From positions 124,001 through 188,000 of the forward strand of contig NZ_SACQ01000007.1 of the NCBI RefSeq assembly GCF_004005935.1: DNA of 64,000 nucleotides. Direction: 5' to 3'. Shown here in pieces: positions 1-9,262 of this stretch (positions are counted from its first letter, which is position 1; every line of letters begins with the position of its first letter). The translations under genes and the position numbers were made by a program. The notes under the pieces were generated by a model. It had not been told where the DNA came from. It made no database searches and saw only the letters and a list, made by a program, of their open reading frames with translations. This DNA is from Neptunomonas marina (lineage in GTDB: Bacteria; Pseudomonadota; Gammaproteobacteria; Pseudomonadales; Balneatricaceae).

Positions 1-268
1 TTTTTGCGCCCAGTCGCTGGATGCGTGTTTCGATGTGCTCGCGCTGCTCCTCTTTGCTTTTTAACAACTCATGGGAGAGGTTCAAAGCAGCCATAACCGC
101 AACGCGTTCTAAGCCGAGCACCTTGCCGCTATCGCGTATTTCGCGCATCTTTTTATCGAGCAGATCAGCAGAGGCGAATAGCTCGGCTTCTGCGCCATCG
201 GGGCACCCGACCACATACTCTTTGTCCATCAGTTTGATGGCGACCTTGTGCCCACTTTCGTTACTCAT
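1..268 (-). CDS. zapA: Cell division protein ZapA (C-terminal part outside window)
   Basis: ZapA binds FtsZ in the cytoplasm and promotes bundling of Z-ring protofilaments. About 89 codons are visible, from ATG at 268 down to the window edge; the C-terminal coiled coil is only begun. The visible protein starts MSNESGHKVAIKLMDKEY and continues with a VGCPDG loop and the LLDKKMREIRDSGKV helix typical of the ZapA N-terminal domain. Its ATG overlaps the stop of the upstream small coiled-coil gene (ATGA), so the two are translationally coupled. In many gammaproteobacteria 6S RNA lies just downstream of zapA; that region is outside the window. Confidence 0.93.
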   Translation of the reverse strand, partial: MSNESGHKVAIKLMDKEYVVGCPDGAEAELFASADLLDKKMREIRDSGKVLGLERVAVMAALNLSHELLKSKEEQREHIETRIQRLGAK

Positions 269-474
269 GAATTTTGCTCCAGTGTTTTCAGGCGCTGAAT
301 CATCTTCTCGACCTGTGCCCGCGTTTGGTCATTTGCTTGCAGAAGGCGCGCACGCTCCTGTCGGTTTTGCTGCTCAGATGCGAGCAAGCGCTGATTTTCG
401 CGCTCCAACTGTTCACATCTGGCCAATAGCTGATCGATCTTCTGCTCAAGGGCAATAAAGTAGTGGTCTGTCAT
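265..474 (-). CDS. Small coiled-coil protein, ZapB-like (TIGR02449-type)
   Basis: A 69-residue protein that is almost entirely heptad-patterned coiled coil (ALEQKIDQLLARCEQLEREN and onward), matching the small TIGR02449/ZapB-like proteins usually encoded next to zapA. By analogy it may join the FtsZ-ZapA network; that role is inferred from context. I chose ATG at 474 rather than the TTG at 498, because the upstream extension adds residues outside the coiled coil and 474 has a nearby purine-rich GGGA. The stop overlaps the zapA start by 4 bases, showing coupling. Confidence 0.8.
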   Translation of the reverse strand: MTDHYFIALEQKIDQLLARCEQLERENQRLLASEQQNRQERARLLQANDQTRAQVEKMIQRLKTLEQNS

Positions 475-512
475 TCCCGCATCCAAATAAAACGCCAAAA
501 AGAACTATAAAC

Positions 513-540
513 ACGCGTCCTCAGCCGGTCAAACGCGTCC
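513..540. repeat. Two direct ACGCGTCC repeats 20 bp apart
   Basis: The octamer ACGCGTCC occurs at 513-520 and again at 533-540, exactly 20 bp (about two helical turns) apart, in the region between the divergent zapA and ygfB transcription units. A possible -10 box TAGAAT follows at 559-564 on the ygfB side, without a convincing -35. The spacing suits a dimeric regulator, but no regulator is identified. Confidence 0.35.
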
Positions 541-623
541 ACATAGCTCTGTATAGGGTAGAATGCTAGGATTATCAACAATAAGCCGCAAGGCAGCACA
601 GCAAACAACCTCGAGAGATATTC

Positions 624-1208
624 ATGACGCCCGAGATAAACCCCGAAGCGATCAATTTTGAGATGGTGGCCAATCTGTTGGTCAGCGAAAACGTACAAGT
701 CGTATCACCCGCTGAATTACATGGTTTACTGGTTGGGCAGTTAGCGTCTGGGGCGCGTTTACAAGCGGATATTTGGTTACGCACGGCCTGCGAGCTGATG
801 GAGTTGGCGCAACTAGAGCATGAAACCAGCAAAATTGGCCTATTAGGGCTTTATCAGCAAACACTGGGTCAGCTGGAAGGTGCCGATTTAGACCTCTCGC
901 TGCTGCTACCTGATGATGACTACGGCTTGAGTCAGCGCGTTGAAGCGCTGGGCCGCTGGTGCCAAGGTTTTATGACGGGCTTTGGCTATCAGGGTAAACA
1001 GACTGACGCCTCGCTGTCAGCTGAGTCACAAGAAGCGCTGCAAGATCTATCGCAGATCGCTCAGGTCGCCTCTGAGGTGGAAGAGGATGAAGAGAGCGAA
1101 GCCGACTTTGCGCAGCTTGAGGAGTATGTCCGCATGGCAGCCTTGATGCTGTTTTCTGAGTGCAATACGCCTGATGAGAAAGCGCCTCCAGCGCCTCAGT
1201 TGCACTGA
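624..1208 (+). CDS. ygfB: YgfB/YecA (UPF0149) family protein
   Basis: A 194-residue cytoplasmic protein of the UPF0149 family, close to the usual length of E. coli YgfB. It has the family opening (SPAELHGLLVGQLASG), a mainly alpha-helical body and an acidic segment (VEEDEESEADFAQLEEYVRMA) before the C-terminus. The biochemical role is poorly defined; in Pseudomonas aeruginosa YgfB is known to dampen AlpA-dependent ampDh3 expression. It is the first gene of ygfB-pepP-ubiH-ubiI, the same order as in E. coli, and starts with ATG after GAGAGA. Confidence 0.93.
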   Translation: MTPEINPEAINFEMVANLLVSENVQVVSPAELHGLLVGQLASGARLQADIWLRTACELMELAQLEHETSKIGLLGLYQQTLGQLEGADLDLSLLLPDDDYGLSQRVEALGRWCQGFMTGFGYQGKQTDASLSAESQEALQDLSQIAQVASEVEEDEESEADFAQLEEYVRMAALMLFSECNTPDEKAPPAPQLH

Positions 1209-1234
1209 TTAATCGTACATAAAAGGAGAGAAAG

Positions 1235-2560
1235 ATGGCGCTGCCGCAGATTAGCTTTGATGAGTTTGTAAGCCGCCGGGCTCGGCTAGCAGAGCAACTG
1301 GACGATAACTCAGCGGTTATCGTACCCGCTGCGCGCCTAACAACGCGTAACAGTGATGTAGAGCATCCGTTTCGCCAAGATAGCCACTTTTTCTACTTAA
1401 CCGGGTTTGATGAGCCGGATGCGTTGCTATTGCTCTTAAAACAACATGGCAGTGTACGTTACATTTTATTTTGTCAGCCTCGCGACCCACTAATGGAGAT
1501 CTGGCACGGTTATCGTCAGGGCCCGCATGGTGCGAAAGCCAACTTTGGTGCTGATGCGGCGTACTCCATCGAAGACCTTGAAACACGGCTTGGTGAATAC
1601 CTAAACGGTGTTGAATCGCTCTATTTTTGCATGGGAGCGCACCACCATACTGAAAAGCTGGTGGAACGTGTGCTGCAAACCATGCGCGGTAAGCGGCGCC
1701 AAGGCGTTATCGCACCAGAGCGTTTGATCGATCTATCACATCTTTTAAATGAGATGCGCTTGGTGAAGTCCGAGGCGGAAATTGAGATGATGCGGGCGGC
1801 AGGGGAGATCTCGGCGGCAGCCCATGTTCGGGCGATGCAAGCGTGTAAGCCCGGCATGATGGAGTATCAGCTCGAAGCGGAAATCATGCACCATTTTGCA
1901 ATGCATGGCTGCCGATTACCCGCGTATTCCAGCATTGTGGGTGGCGGAAAGAATGGCTGCGTGCTGCATTACGTTGAGAACTCGGCTCCGTTAAACGACG
2001 GTGATCTGGTGCTGATTGATGCCGGTTGTGAAGTGGGTTATTACGCCGGTGATATCACGCGCACGTTTCCGGTGAACGGCCGCTTTAGTGAGGCGCAGCG
2101 GCAGATCTACGATATTGTCTTAGCTGCACAACGCGCTTGTATTGAAGAGATCAAACCTGGGGTGCCGTGGGAGCAGATGCAGGAAACATCGGTACGCATT
2201 ATTACTCAAGGGTTGCTGGAACTAGGTATTTTGCAAGGAGCGCTGGATGAGCTGATAGCTCAAGAAGCGTATAAACCTTTTTATATGCACCGCTTGGGAC
2301 ACTGGCTGGGTATGGATGTTCACGATGTGGGTGACTATCGCGTCCATGGCGAGTGGCGTGAACTGGTGCCGGGTATGGTTATGACCGTTGAGCCGGGCAT
2401 CTATATCAGCCCTGATAACGAAGCGGTTGATCCAAAATGGCGTGGTATCGGTATCCGTATAGAAGACGACGTGGTCGTGACTAAGACAGGCTGCGACGTA
2501 TTAACCCACGCTGTACCTAAAGAGATTGATGAGATCGAAGCCTTGATGGCGCAGGCCTAA
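1235..2560 (+). CDS. pepP: Xaa-Pro aminopeptidase (aminopeptidase P)
   Basis: Cytoplasmic dimanganese peptidase that removes an N-terminal residue preceding proline. Length is 441 residues, as in E. coli PepP. The N-terminal creatinase-like domain is followed by the pita-bread domain carrying all five metal ligands: D262, D273, H356, E386 and E410, with the signatures HRLGHWLGMDVHD and TVEPGIY. A good Shine-Dalgarno (AGGAGAG) precedes ATG 1235. The gene lies 26 bp after ygfB and 5 bp before ubiH, so one operon is likely. Confidence 0.97.
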   Translation: MALPQISFDEFVSRRARLAEQLDDNSAVIVPAARLTTRNSDVEHPFRQDSHFFYLTGFDEPDALLLLLKQHGSVRYILFCQPRDPLMEIWHGYRQGPHGAKANFGADAAYSIEDLETRLGEYLNGVESLYFCMGAHHHTEKLVERVLQTMRGKRRQGVIAPERLIDLSHLLNEMRLVKSEAEIEMMRAAGEISAAAHVRAMQACKPGMMEYQLEAEIMHHFAMHGCRLPAYSSIVGGGKNGCVLHYVENSAPLNDGDLVLIDAGCEVGYYAGDITRTFPVNGRFSEAQRQIYDIVLAAQRACIEEIKPGVPWEQMQETSVRIITQGLLELGILQGALDELIAQEAYKPFYMHRLGHWLGMDVHDVGDYRVHGEWRELVPGMVMTVEPGIYISPDNEAVDPKWRGIGIRIEDDVVVTKTGCDVLTHAVPKEIDEIEALMAQA

Positions 2561-2565
2561 ACAAC

Positions 2566-3825
2566 ATGCAGAACCAGCAAACCGATTATGATCTGATTAT
2601 TGTGGGCGGCGGCATGGTGGGCGCAAGCCTCGCCGCTGCTTTACTGCCACAAGCGAAGGCGTTGGATCTCTCCATTGCCATCATCGAAGCCGTACCGCTA
2701 CCTAGCATGGCGGCTGCGGAATTCCAGCCAAGTTATGATGCGCGAGCCACGGCGTTGGCCTATGGTTCGCGGCTGATCTATGAGCAGATGGGTGTCTGGG
2801 ATGCGCTCGCCAAAGGCGTAGCACCTATCGAGCAGATCCATGTGTCAGATAAAGGGCATTTTGGCGCGACGCGTTTAAATGCAAGCGAAGAGCGCGTTCC
2901 AGCGCTTGGGTATGTGATCGAGAACCATTGGCTCGGTCAGGTTTTACTGCGCCACATACAGACTCACGAGGCTGCCGATCATGTTGAGTTTCTATGCCCC
3001 GCGACGGTGGAGAAGATCACACCAAATGCGCAGCAGATGTCGTTAACTCTGAAGCATGAAAGCGGCGAGCAGCAGCTCAGTGCGCAGCTCGTCGTCTTGG
3101 CGGATGGCGGCCGCTCCACATTACGGGAGCAGTTAGGCATTGCTTACCAAGAAACAGCGTATGGCCAGCATGCTATTGTGGCTAACATCAGCCCTGATCG
3201 TGACCACCAAGGTGTGGCTTATGAGCGTTTTACCGATACCGGCCCAATGGCGCTATTGCCGTTGCAGCCGCAGGCAGGCATCGCGCGCTGTGGTCTGGTA
3301 TGGACGGTATCTGATGCGCAGTTAGACGATATTCTGGCACTCGATGATGATGCATTCATGGCTGCCGTGCAGGAGCGCTTTGGCTATCGGGCAGGGCGTT
3401 TCATCAAGGTGGGAGAGCGTGCCAGCTACCCGCTGAAGCTGACACTAGCAGACGAGCAGGTTCGCCAAGGGTTAGTGGTATTGGGGAACGCGGCTCATGC
3501 GCTGCATCCTATTGCAGGGCAAGGCTACAACTTGGCGCTGCGTGGCGTGGTCGATTTAGCCGATCACGTGATCGCAACCCGCAAGGCGCAGCAGCCGCTT
3601 GGCGGCTTAAGCAGCTTACAGCAGTTCCATACGGCTCGCATGGCTGATCAGCAGCGCACCATCGGCTTGAGTGATAAAACGATGAAGCTGTTCTCGACGG
3701 CCAATCCCGCGTTAGCGCTCGGTCGAGATATGGGGTTACAGCTTTTGGATATATGCAGGCCGGCCAAAACGCTATTTGCACGCGGTGCGATGGGGTTGGA
3801 TATTAAAGCGCCAAAGTTGAAGTAG
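2566..3825 (+). CDS. ubiH: 2-octaprenyl-6-methoxyphenol hydroxylase UbiH
   Basis: FAD-dependent monooxygenase of aerobic ubiquinone synthesis, part of the Ubi complex at the inner membrane. The 419-residue protein has an N-terminal dinucleotide fold (IIVGGGMVGASLAAAL) and the second FAD motif LGNAAHALHPIAGQGYNLAL; Asn in GNAAH is usual for UbiH, where UbiI has Asp. Only 5 bp separate it from pepP and its ribosome site lies inside the pepP end, so coupling is likely. UbiH is distinguished from its paralogue next door by this motif and by conserved gene order. Confidence 0.92.
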   Translation: MQNQQTDYDLIIVGGGMVGASLAAALLPQAKALDLSIAIIEAVPLPSMAAAEFQPSYDARATALAYGSRLIYEQMGVWDALAKGVAPIEQIHVSDKGHFGATRLNASEERVPALGYVIENHWLGQVLLRHIQTHEAADHVEFLCPATVEKITPNAQQMSLTLKHESGEQQLSAQLVVLADGGRSTLREQLGIAYQETAYGQHAIVANISPDRDHQGVAYERFTDTGPMALLPLQPQAGIARCGLVWTVSDAQLDDILALDDDAFMAAVQERFGYRAGRFIKVGERASYPLKLTLADEQVRQGLVVLGNAAHALHPIAGQGYNLALRGVVDLADHVIATRKAQQPLGGLSSLQQFHTARMADQQRTIGLSDKTMKLFSTANPALALGRDMGLQLLDICRPAKTLFARGAMGLDIKAPKLK

Positions 3826-3836
3826 GAGAGTTCGTT

Positions 3837-5087
3837 GTGAAGCATACAGACGTGGTGATTGTAGGTGGTGGCATGGTCGGCTTAGCCGCCGCGCTAGCGC
3901 TGGCGGAAGCTGGTATCACCAGTGTAGTCTTAGAGCATGGCAGTGCGCCGCTACCAAACCCGTGTGAAGCTGCAATGCAGCAAAATGAGCACGGTTATGA
4001 TGCACGCGTCAGCGCGCTCACATGTGCTTCGCAAACCTTGTTAGAGGCTTTGGGTGTTTGGGATATCATGGCGAGCCTGCGTATCAGTCCGTATACCGAA
4101 ATGGCGGTATGGGATGGCGTAGGTAGCGGTAATATTCACTTCTCTAGCCAAGATCTGCATGAAGCGGCATTGGGCCATATTGTTGAAAACCGGGTGACGG
4201 TGGCGGCACTGTTGACACGGGCGGCGCAGAGTGAACAGGTTGAACTCATCCACGAAGCATCCGTTGCAGGGATGAGCGAGCCAGACGAGAACGGCTTACG
4301 CGTTGTGAGTTGTACAGACGGTGGAACCTTTGCTGCCCCGTTAGTGATCGCTGCGGATGGGGCAAACTCCAATATCCGCCGCTTAGCCTCGATTCCTATG
4401 TGGGAGTGGGATTATGGACACCACGCGATTGTGACTACGGTCACCACTGAACAGCCCCACCAAAAGACCGCATGGCAGCGTTTTACTGAAACGGGCCCAC
4501 TGGCTTTTTTACCTCTCGATGACCCACATCACTGCTCAATCGTTTGGTCCACCACTCCCGATCACGCACGTGAGTTATCCGAGCTAGACGATGATACATT
4601 CTGCCAGCATTTAACACGTGCGTTTGAAGGCCGCTTAGGGCGAGTGATCGCCACTGATGCGCGTGGTAGCTTCCCATTGCGCCAGCGTCACGCGAAGTAC
4701 TACGTTAAACCGGGGCTCGCGGTGATCGGCGATGCAGCCCATACTATCCATCCCTTAGCGGGGCAGGGTGTAAACTTGGGTTTGATGGATGCAGCAGCCT
4801 TGGCTGAGCAAGTGAGCTTGGCTAAGCAACGTGGTGAAAACTACGCCAGCGAGCAGGTCCTGAAGCGCTTCCAGCGCCAGCGTCAGTGCGCCAACTTACA
4901 GATGGCTGCCAGCATGGAAGGCTTTAAGCGTTTATTTGACAGCGAAATGCCGGCGGTAAAGCTGTTACGCAGCAGTGGAATGAACCTCCTTAACCGTTTA
5001 GGGCCGGTTAAACAGCACATCATGTATCAAGCGATGGGGCTGGGGGATGATCTACCTGTGATCGCACGCCGCCCTGTTCGTCACTAA
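3837..5087 (+). CDS. ubiI: Ubiquinone biosynthesis FAD hydroxylase, UbiI type
   Basis: Second flavin monooxygenase of the pair, 416 residues, expected to hydroxylate C5 of the ubiquinone ring precursor. It has the N-terminal motif VVIVGGGMVGLAAALALAE and the C-terminal FAD motif AVIGDAAHTIHPLAGQGVNL. The start is GTG at 3837, 8 bp after AGGAG; no in-frame ATG fits better. In E. coli the gene in this position is ubiI (visC). UbiF is a possible alternative, since the hydroxylases of this family resemble each other closely. Confidence 0.85.
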   Translation: MKHTDVVIVGGGMVGLAAALALAEAGITSVVLEHGSAPLPNPCEAAMQQNEHGYDARVSALTCASQTLLEALGVWDIMASLRISPYTEMAVWDGVGSGNIHFSSQDLHEAALGHIVENRVTVAALLTRAAQSEQVELIHEASVAGMSEPDENGLRVVSCTDGGTFAAPLVIAADGANSNIRRLASIPMWEWDYGHHAIVTTVTTEQPHQKTAWQRFTETGPLAFLPLDDPHHCSIVWSTTPDHARELSELDDDTFCQHLTRAFEGRLGRVIATDARGSFPLRQRHAKYYVKPGLAVIGDAAHTIHPLAGQGVNLGLMDAAALAEQVSLAKQRGENYASEQVLKRFQRQRQCANLQMAASMEGFKRLFDSEMPAVKLLRSSGMNLLNRLGPVKQHIMYQAMGLGDDLPVIARRPVRH

Positions 5088-5222
5088 TATTCGACCAAGT
5101 GTGAAGCCCAATCGGCTGACCAGCGATTGATCTGGCTAGGGAATCTCGATAAATTGTTTGGCCCTTTTTTGCGGGGCCATCACTCCGCACGGTGATCGTA
5201 ACAACAATAAGAGTCTCCCAGC

Positions 5223-6326
5223 ATGGCGATAAAAACCGCGTTATTTGAACAGCACCTCTCTGCAGGTGGCAAAATGGTCGACTTCAGTGGTTGGCAAATG
5301 CCACTGAGTTACGGATCTCAAATCGAAGAGCATCACGCTGTACGCCAGTCAGCTGGCATGTTCGATGTATCCCATATGACGATTGTCGATGTCACAGGTG
5401 CCGATGCCAAAGAGTACCTGCAGCATCTGTTAGCCAACGATGTGGCAAAGCTCAGCCAAAAAGGTAAGGCGCTTTACTCTGCCATGCTGAACGAGAGCGG
5501 CGGTGTTATAGACGATCTAATTGTCTATCTGATGACCGAACCAAATGTCACCGGTGCTTGGTACCGTGTTGTGGTGAACTGTGCAACGCGAGCAAACGAC
5601 CTGCGTTGGATGGCGGAGCGGGCAGCTAAGTTTGATGTGGCGTTAACAGAGCGCCCTGAGTTAGCGATGGTTGCTATACAGGGGCCTGACGCGCTTGAGA
5701 AAGTTAAGCAGGCGGTTAGCGAAACACGGCAAAAGCTGATTGAGCAACTGAGTCTTTTCCAAGGGGTTGAGTCGGAGGGGTGGTTTATTGCCCGGACTGG
5801 CTATACCGGTGAAGATGGTCTAGAAATTATGATACCAGAGGATGAAGTATCATCATTCTGGAGTGCGCTTTTGGCGGCGGGTGTTGTGCCTTGCGGGTTA
5901 GGTGCGCGCGATACGCTGCGCCTTGAAGCAGGTATGAATCTATACGGTGCAGATATGGATGAATCGATTAGTCCACTATCTGCGGGCATGGCTTGGACCA
6001 TCGCATGGGAACCTGAAACGAGAGCCTTCTGTGGCCGTGATGCACTGGCCGCACAGCGCTTGGCTGGGGTTGGCGATAAGCTGGTGGGGCTGGTCATGGA
6101 GCAGCGCGGAGTGTTACGTGCAGGTCAGCGCGTGCTAGTTGACGGTGCCGGTGAAGGTGTCATCACTAGCGGCACGTTTTCGCCCACGTTAGGCAAATCG
6201 ATCGCCATGGCGCGTGTGCCATCCGCAACATCAGAGAAGGCACAGGTCGAGCTACGTGGTAAACTGGTTGATGTGGCAGTTGTTCGGCCGCCCTTCGTGC
6301 GCAACGGTGCGCAGGTTTATTCTTAA
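5223..6326 (+). CDS. gcvT: Glycine cleavage system T protein (aminomethyltransferase)
   Basis: T protein transfers the aminomethyl carbon from lipoylated H protein to tetrahydrofolate, releasing ammonia. It has 367 residues, with [11 protein letters not shown] and MFDVSHM near the N-terminus and the [13 protein letters not shown] motif mid-protein, all characteristic of GcvT. gcvH follows after 23 bp, but gcvP is not in the window. The 135-bp upstream region holds a TGGCCC/GGGCCA inverted repeat (about 5159-5180) but no recognisable glycine riboswitch core. Confidence 0.95.
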   Translation: MAIKTALFEQHLSAGGKMVDFSGWQMPLSYGSQIEEHHAVRQSAGMFDVSHMTIVDVTGADAKEYLQHLLANDVAKLSQKGKALYSAMLNESGGVIDDLIVYLMTEPNVTGAWYRVVVNCATRANDLRWMAERAAKFDVALTERPELAMVAIQGPDALEKVKQAVSETRQKLIEQLSLFQGVESEGWFIARTGYTGEDGLEIMIPEDEVSSFWSALLAAGVVPCGLGARDTLRLEAGMNLYGADMDESISPLSAGMAWTIAWEPETRAFCGRDALAAQRLAGVGDKLVGLVMEQRGVLRAGQRVLVDGAGEGVITSGTFSPTLGKSIAMARVPSATSEKAQVELRGKLVDVAVVRPPFVRNGAQVYS

Positions 6327-6349
6327 CTCAACTGACAGGAATCGTAGAA

Positions 6350-6742
6350 ATGAGCGAGATTCGTAGCGAACTAAAGTATGTGGCGAGTCATGAATGGGTC
6401 CGCGATGAGGGCGATGGTACGGTAACCATCGGTATTACCGATCATGCGCAAGAGCTGCTGGGCGATGTGGTCTTCGTTGAGCTGCCTGACGTCGGTGCAG
6501 AGTTCGCTGCCGGTGAAGACGCAGGCGTGGTCGAGTCGGTGAAAGCGGCATCTGACCTTTATGCTCCGGTTTCTGGCGAGGTGGTTGCGATCAACGATCA
6601 GCTTGAAGACTCTCCAGAACTTGCCAATTCTGATCCATACGGTGAGGGATGGTTCTTCCGTGTTAAACTATCCGATCAAGCCGAGATGGACGAGCTGCTC
6701 AGCGCTGATGCATACAGCGATGTGTGCGACGATGAGTCGTAA
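6350..6742 (+). CDS. gcvH: Glycine cleavage system H protein
   Basis: Small lipoyl carrier that shuttles the aminomethyl group between the P, T and L proteins. It has 130 residues, the usual size. The lipoylation lysine is K65 in the segment [17 protein letters not shown]. It sits directly behind gcvT with a Shine-Dalgarno (CAGGA) and is closed by a strong hairpin terminator at 6791-6817, so the operon here is gcvTH only and gcvP must be elsewhere if the system is complete. Confidence 0.96.
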   Translation: MSEIRSELKYVASHEWVRDEGDGTVTIGITDHAQELLGDVVFVELPDVGAEFAAGEDAGVVESVKAASDLYAPVSGEVVAINDQLEDSPELANSDPYGEGWFFRVKLSDQAEMDELLSADAYSDVCDDES

Positions 6743-6790
6743 TTAACGTGGCTAAACCCGCGCGAAGTGGGTAGATCTAGCGCTTTTTCT

Positions 6791-6817
6791 GTCCCGGCTT
6801 GTGCCGGGACTTCTATT
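6791..6817 (+). terminator. Intrinsic terminator after gcvH
   Basis: Perfect 8-bp stem GTCCCGGC / GCCGGGAC (6791-6798 with 6803-6810) with a 4-nt loop, followed by a U-rich run. It sits between gcvH and the next gene's start, which favours ATG 6837 over an upstream TTG at 6801 as the start of that gene. Confidence 0.75.
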
Positions 6818-6836
6818 TATACCGACAGAGAGAATC

Positions 6837-8033
6837 ATGTCATTGAAAACCTTGCTGCTTAATCAGGGCGCTGAGCGCCGTTTACGCGCTGGCCATATCT
6901 GGATCTACAGTAATGAAGTAGACAACAAACGCTCGCCTCTAAAACAGTTTGAGCCGGGCGAGCAAGTGCTGGTGGAGGCGAGCAATGGTAAGTCGCTAGG
7001 TGTTGCCTATGTGAACCCCAATACGCTGATCTGTGGCCGTATAATTAGCCGCTCGACAAAGTACCGTTTAGATCGTTCTTTGCTGGTGCACCGTCTGAAT
7101 ATTGCGCTATCGCTGCGAGAAGCGTGTTTCGATAAACCATGCTATCGATTGGTGTACGGTGACAGCGATGGTTTGCCGGGATTAGTAATTGACCGTTTCT
7201 ATGATGTTTTCGTGGTACAGATCTCTACTGCGGGTATGGAAACGGTGGTTGAGGATATCGTCTCGGCTCTGAATAAGGTGTTCATGCCCGAAGCTATCGT
7301 GCTGCGCTGCGATGGCAAGATGCGAGCAACTGAAGGCATGGAAAGCTATATCGAGGTTGTGCAAGGCTCGGTGGACGAACTGTGCCCGCTGGAGGAAAAC
7401 GGCGTGTCTCTATTGGCACCTGTACTGACGGGTCAAAAGACGGGCTGGTTCTACGATCACCGTAATAATCGCGCAGCGATGCAGCGCCACTGTGATGGTA
7501 AGCGAGTGCTTGATTTGTTTAGTTATGTCGGTGGTTGGGGCGTACAAGCGCTCGCGGCAGGTGCCTCTGAGGTGACCTGTGTGGATGCATCTGAAACGGC
7601 GCTCGAAGTTGCCTTAGAAAACGCACGCATTAACGCCGCTGAAGATCGCTTTATTGGCTTGCAAGGTGATGCGTTCGATACCTGCAAAGCGTTGATTCAA
7701 GAGAAAGAGAAATTTGATGTCGTGGTGGTTGATCCACCTGCGTTTATTCAGCGCCGTAAAGATATTAAAAATGGTGAGCGTGCCTATGCGCGTATCAATA
7801 ATCTAGCGATGCGTCTTCTAGATAAGGGCGGTATCTTGGTCAGCGCCTCTTGCTCTATGCATCTGCAGCGCGAGCGGCTTGTGGATATTATCCGCTCTAA
7901 TGCACGCGAGCTTGATCGCAGCGCACAGATCTTTGATCAAGGCCATCAAGGTGCGGATCATCCCGTTCACCCAGCCATTCCAGAAACGGATTACTTAAAA
8001 TCCTTCTGTGTTCGCGTGTTGCCGAACAACTAG
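6837..8033 (+). CDS. rlmI: 23S rRNA m5C methyltransferase, RlmI family
   Basis: SAM-dependent methyltransferase of the RlmI (YccW) family, which makes m5C1962 in E. coli 23S rRNA. It has 398 residues: an N-terminal PUA domain (about residues 1-75, AERRLRAGHIWIYSNEV), then a Rossmann methyltransferase domain with VLDLFSYVGGWGVQA as the SAM loop, VVVDPPAF (D299) and the catalytic cysteine C339 in SASCSM. ATG 6837 is chosen because it follows AGAGAG and begins at the PUA domain; the longer frame would start inside the preceding terminator. Confidence 0.9.
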   Translation: MSLKTLLLNQGAERRLRAGHIWIYSNEVDNKRSPLKQFEPGEQVLVEASNGKSLGVAYVNPNTLICGRIISRSTKYRLDRSLLVHRLNIALSLREACFDKPCYRLVYGDSDGLPGLVIDRFYDVFVVQISTAGMETVVEDIVSALNKVFMPEAIVLRCDGKMRATEGMESYIEVVQGSVDELCPLEENGVSLLAPVLTGQKTGWFYDHRNNRAAMQRHCDGKRVLDLFSYVGGWGVQALAAGASEVTCVDASETALEVALENARINAAEDRFIGLQGDAFDTCKALIQEKEKFDVVVVDPPAFIQRRKDIKNGERAYARINNLAMRLLDKGGILVSASCSMHLQRERLVDIIRSNARELDRSAQIFDQGHQGADHPVHPAIPETDYLKSFCVRVLPNN

Positions 8034-8053
8034 ATCACCGTTAGCTTACATAC

Positions 8054-8080
8054 AACGCTCCGTTTTCGGAGCGTTTTTTT
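8054..8080 (+). terminator. Intrinsic terminator after rlmI
   Basis: Perfect 9-bp stem AACGCTCCG / CGGAGCGTT (8054-8062 with 8067-8075), TTTT loop, then a run of T to 8080. It separates rlmI from the aldo/keto reductase gene. Confidence 0.9.
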
Positions 8081-8099
8081 AGCACAAAAGGGAGCCTAT

Positions 8100-9137
8100 A
8101 TGCATTATCAGACGTTAGGCCACAGCGGTCTCCTTGTTAGTCGGACTTGTCTCGGTACGATGACCTTTGGTAGCCAGAATACTGAGCAGGAGGCACACGA
8201 ACAGCTTGACTACGCCGTTGAGCACGGCGTGAATTTTATAGATGCTGCGGAGATGTACCCGGTACCGACTGACGCCAAATGGCAGGGGCGTACAGAAATT
8301 TTCATTGGCAACTGGATGAGGGAACGCAATAATCGTGCAGAGATAATTGTGGCGACCAAGGCGGCAGGGCCTGCCGATATGGTGAGCTATTTACGGCCCG
8401 ATATAGGTTTTGATCGTGAAAATCTACGTACGGCCGTTGAGGGTAGTTTGCAGCGTTTGCAGACGGATTATATCGACCTATACCAGTTGCACTGGCCTGA
8501 CCGTAGCTGTAACTACTTTGGGCAGTTGGGTTATCGGCACAATCCAAGCCAACCGGGTACGCCGATTATAGATACCCTATATGCCTTGAAGGAGCTGGTG
8601 GATGAGGGAAAAATTCGCTACATCGGCTTATCAAACGAGACGCCATGGGGAGTGATGAAGTTTCTTCAAGTGGCTGCGGCCCATGGGTTGCCTCGCGTTG
8701 TATCAGTACAAAACCCCTACAATTTGCTTAATCGCAAAGATGAAGTGGGCTTGGCAGAGGTGCTGCACCGTGAAAATGTAGGTTTGCTCGCATACTCGCC
8801 ACTAGGCTTTGGTGTGCTATCCGGCAAATACCTCAATGGGCAGCGCCCAGCCGGTTCTCGTTTGGCGCTTTACCCCCATTACGAGCGCTACGTGAAGCCT
8901 CGCGGTGTTGCGGCGACAGAAGCTTATGTTGCGCTTGCGCGGGAGCATGGGTTGAGTCCTGCGCAGATGGCGTTGGCATTTGTAAATAGCCAGCCTTTCT
9001 TGGGTGCCAATATTATCGGTGCCACCACACGGGCACAGTTAGAGGAAAACATCGCAGCGGATGCACTGGAGCTGACGCCTGAGTTGATGAATGCCATCGA
9101 GGCGATTCATGAGCAGCAACCTAACCCCGCGCCCTAG
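8100..9137 (+). CDS. Aldo/keto reductase, Tas-like
   Basis: NADPH-dependent oxidoreductase with a TIM-barrel fold, 345 residues. The catalytic tetrad is present: D48, Y53, K87 and H131 (in YQLHWPDR). The N-terminus (MHYQTLGHSGLLVSRTCLGT) and the segment EMYPVPTDAKWQGRTE resemble E. coli Tas, a reductase of unclear natural substrate. It stands alone between a terminator and a 100-bp intergenic region, so the context gives no pathway. Family assignment is secure; the physiological substrate is not known. Confidence 0.88.
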   Translation: MHYQTLGHSGLLVSRTCLGTMTFGSQNTEQEAHEQLDYAVEHGVNFIDAAEMYPVPTDAKWQGRTEIFIGNWMRERNNRAEIIVATKAAGPADMVSYLRPDIGFDRENLRTAVEGSLQRLQTDYIDLYQLHWPDRSCNYFGQLGYRHNPSQPGTPIIDTLYALKELVDEGKIRYIGLSNETPWGVMKFLQVAAAHGLPRVVSVQNPYNLLNRKDEVGLAEVLHRENVGLLAYSPLGFGVLSGKYLNGQRPAGSRLALYPHYERYVKPRGVAATEAYVALAREHGLSPAQMALAFVNSQPFLGANIIGATTRAQLEENIAADALELTPELMNAIEAIHEQQPNPAP

Positions 9138-9262
9138 TCGCAGTCTCCTCGATAAGGCTCTGCTATAGCCTAGATAGCCAGAAGTGATTAGCGCTGCGGC
9201 ACTTTAGCAACGATACTAAAACCTGAGGTTCACGATACATGGATCAGCACAGGAGAGATTCG

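Noticed and set aside
5088-5222. Possible glycine riboswitch upstream of gcvT
   Set aside because: The conserved aptamer core and tandem layout are not visible; only a short inverted repeat is present.
6801-6836. Upstream start for rlmI
   Set aside because: It would place the start codon inside a perfect terminator hairpin and add residues outside the PUA domain.
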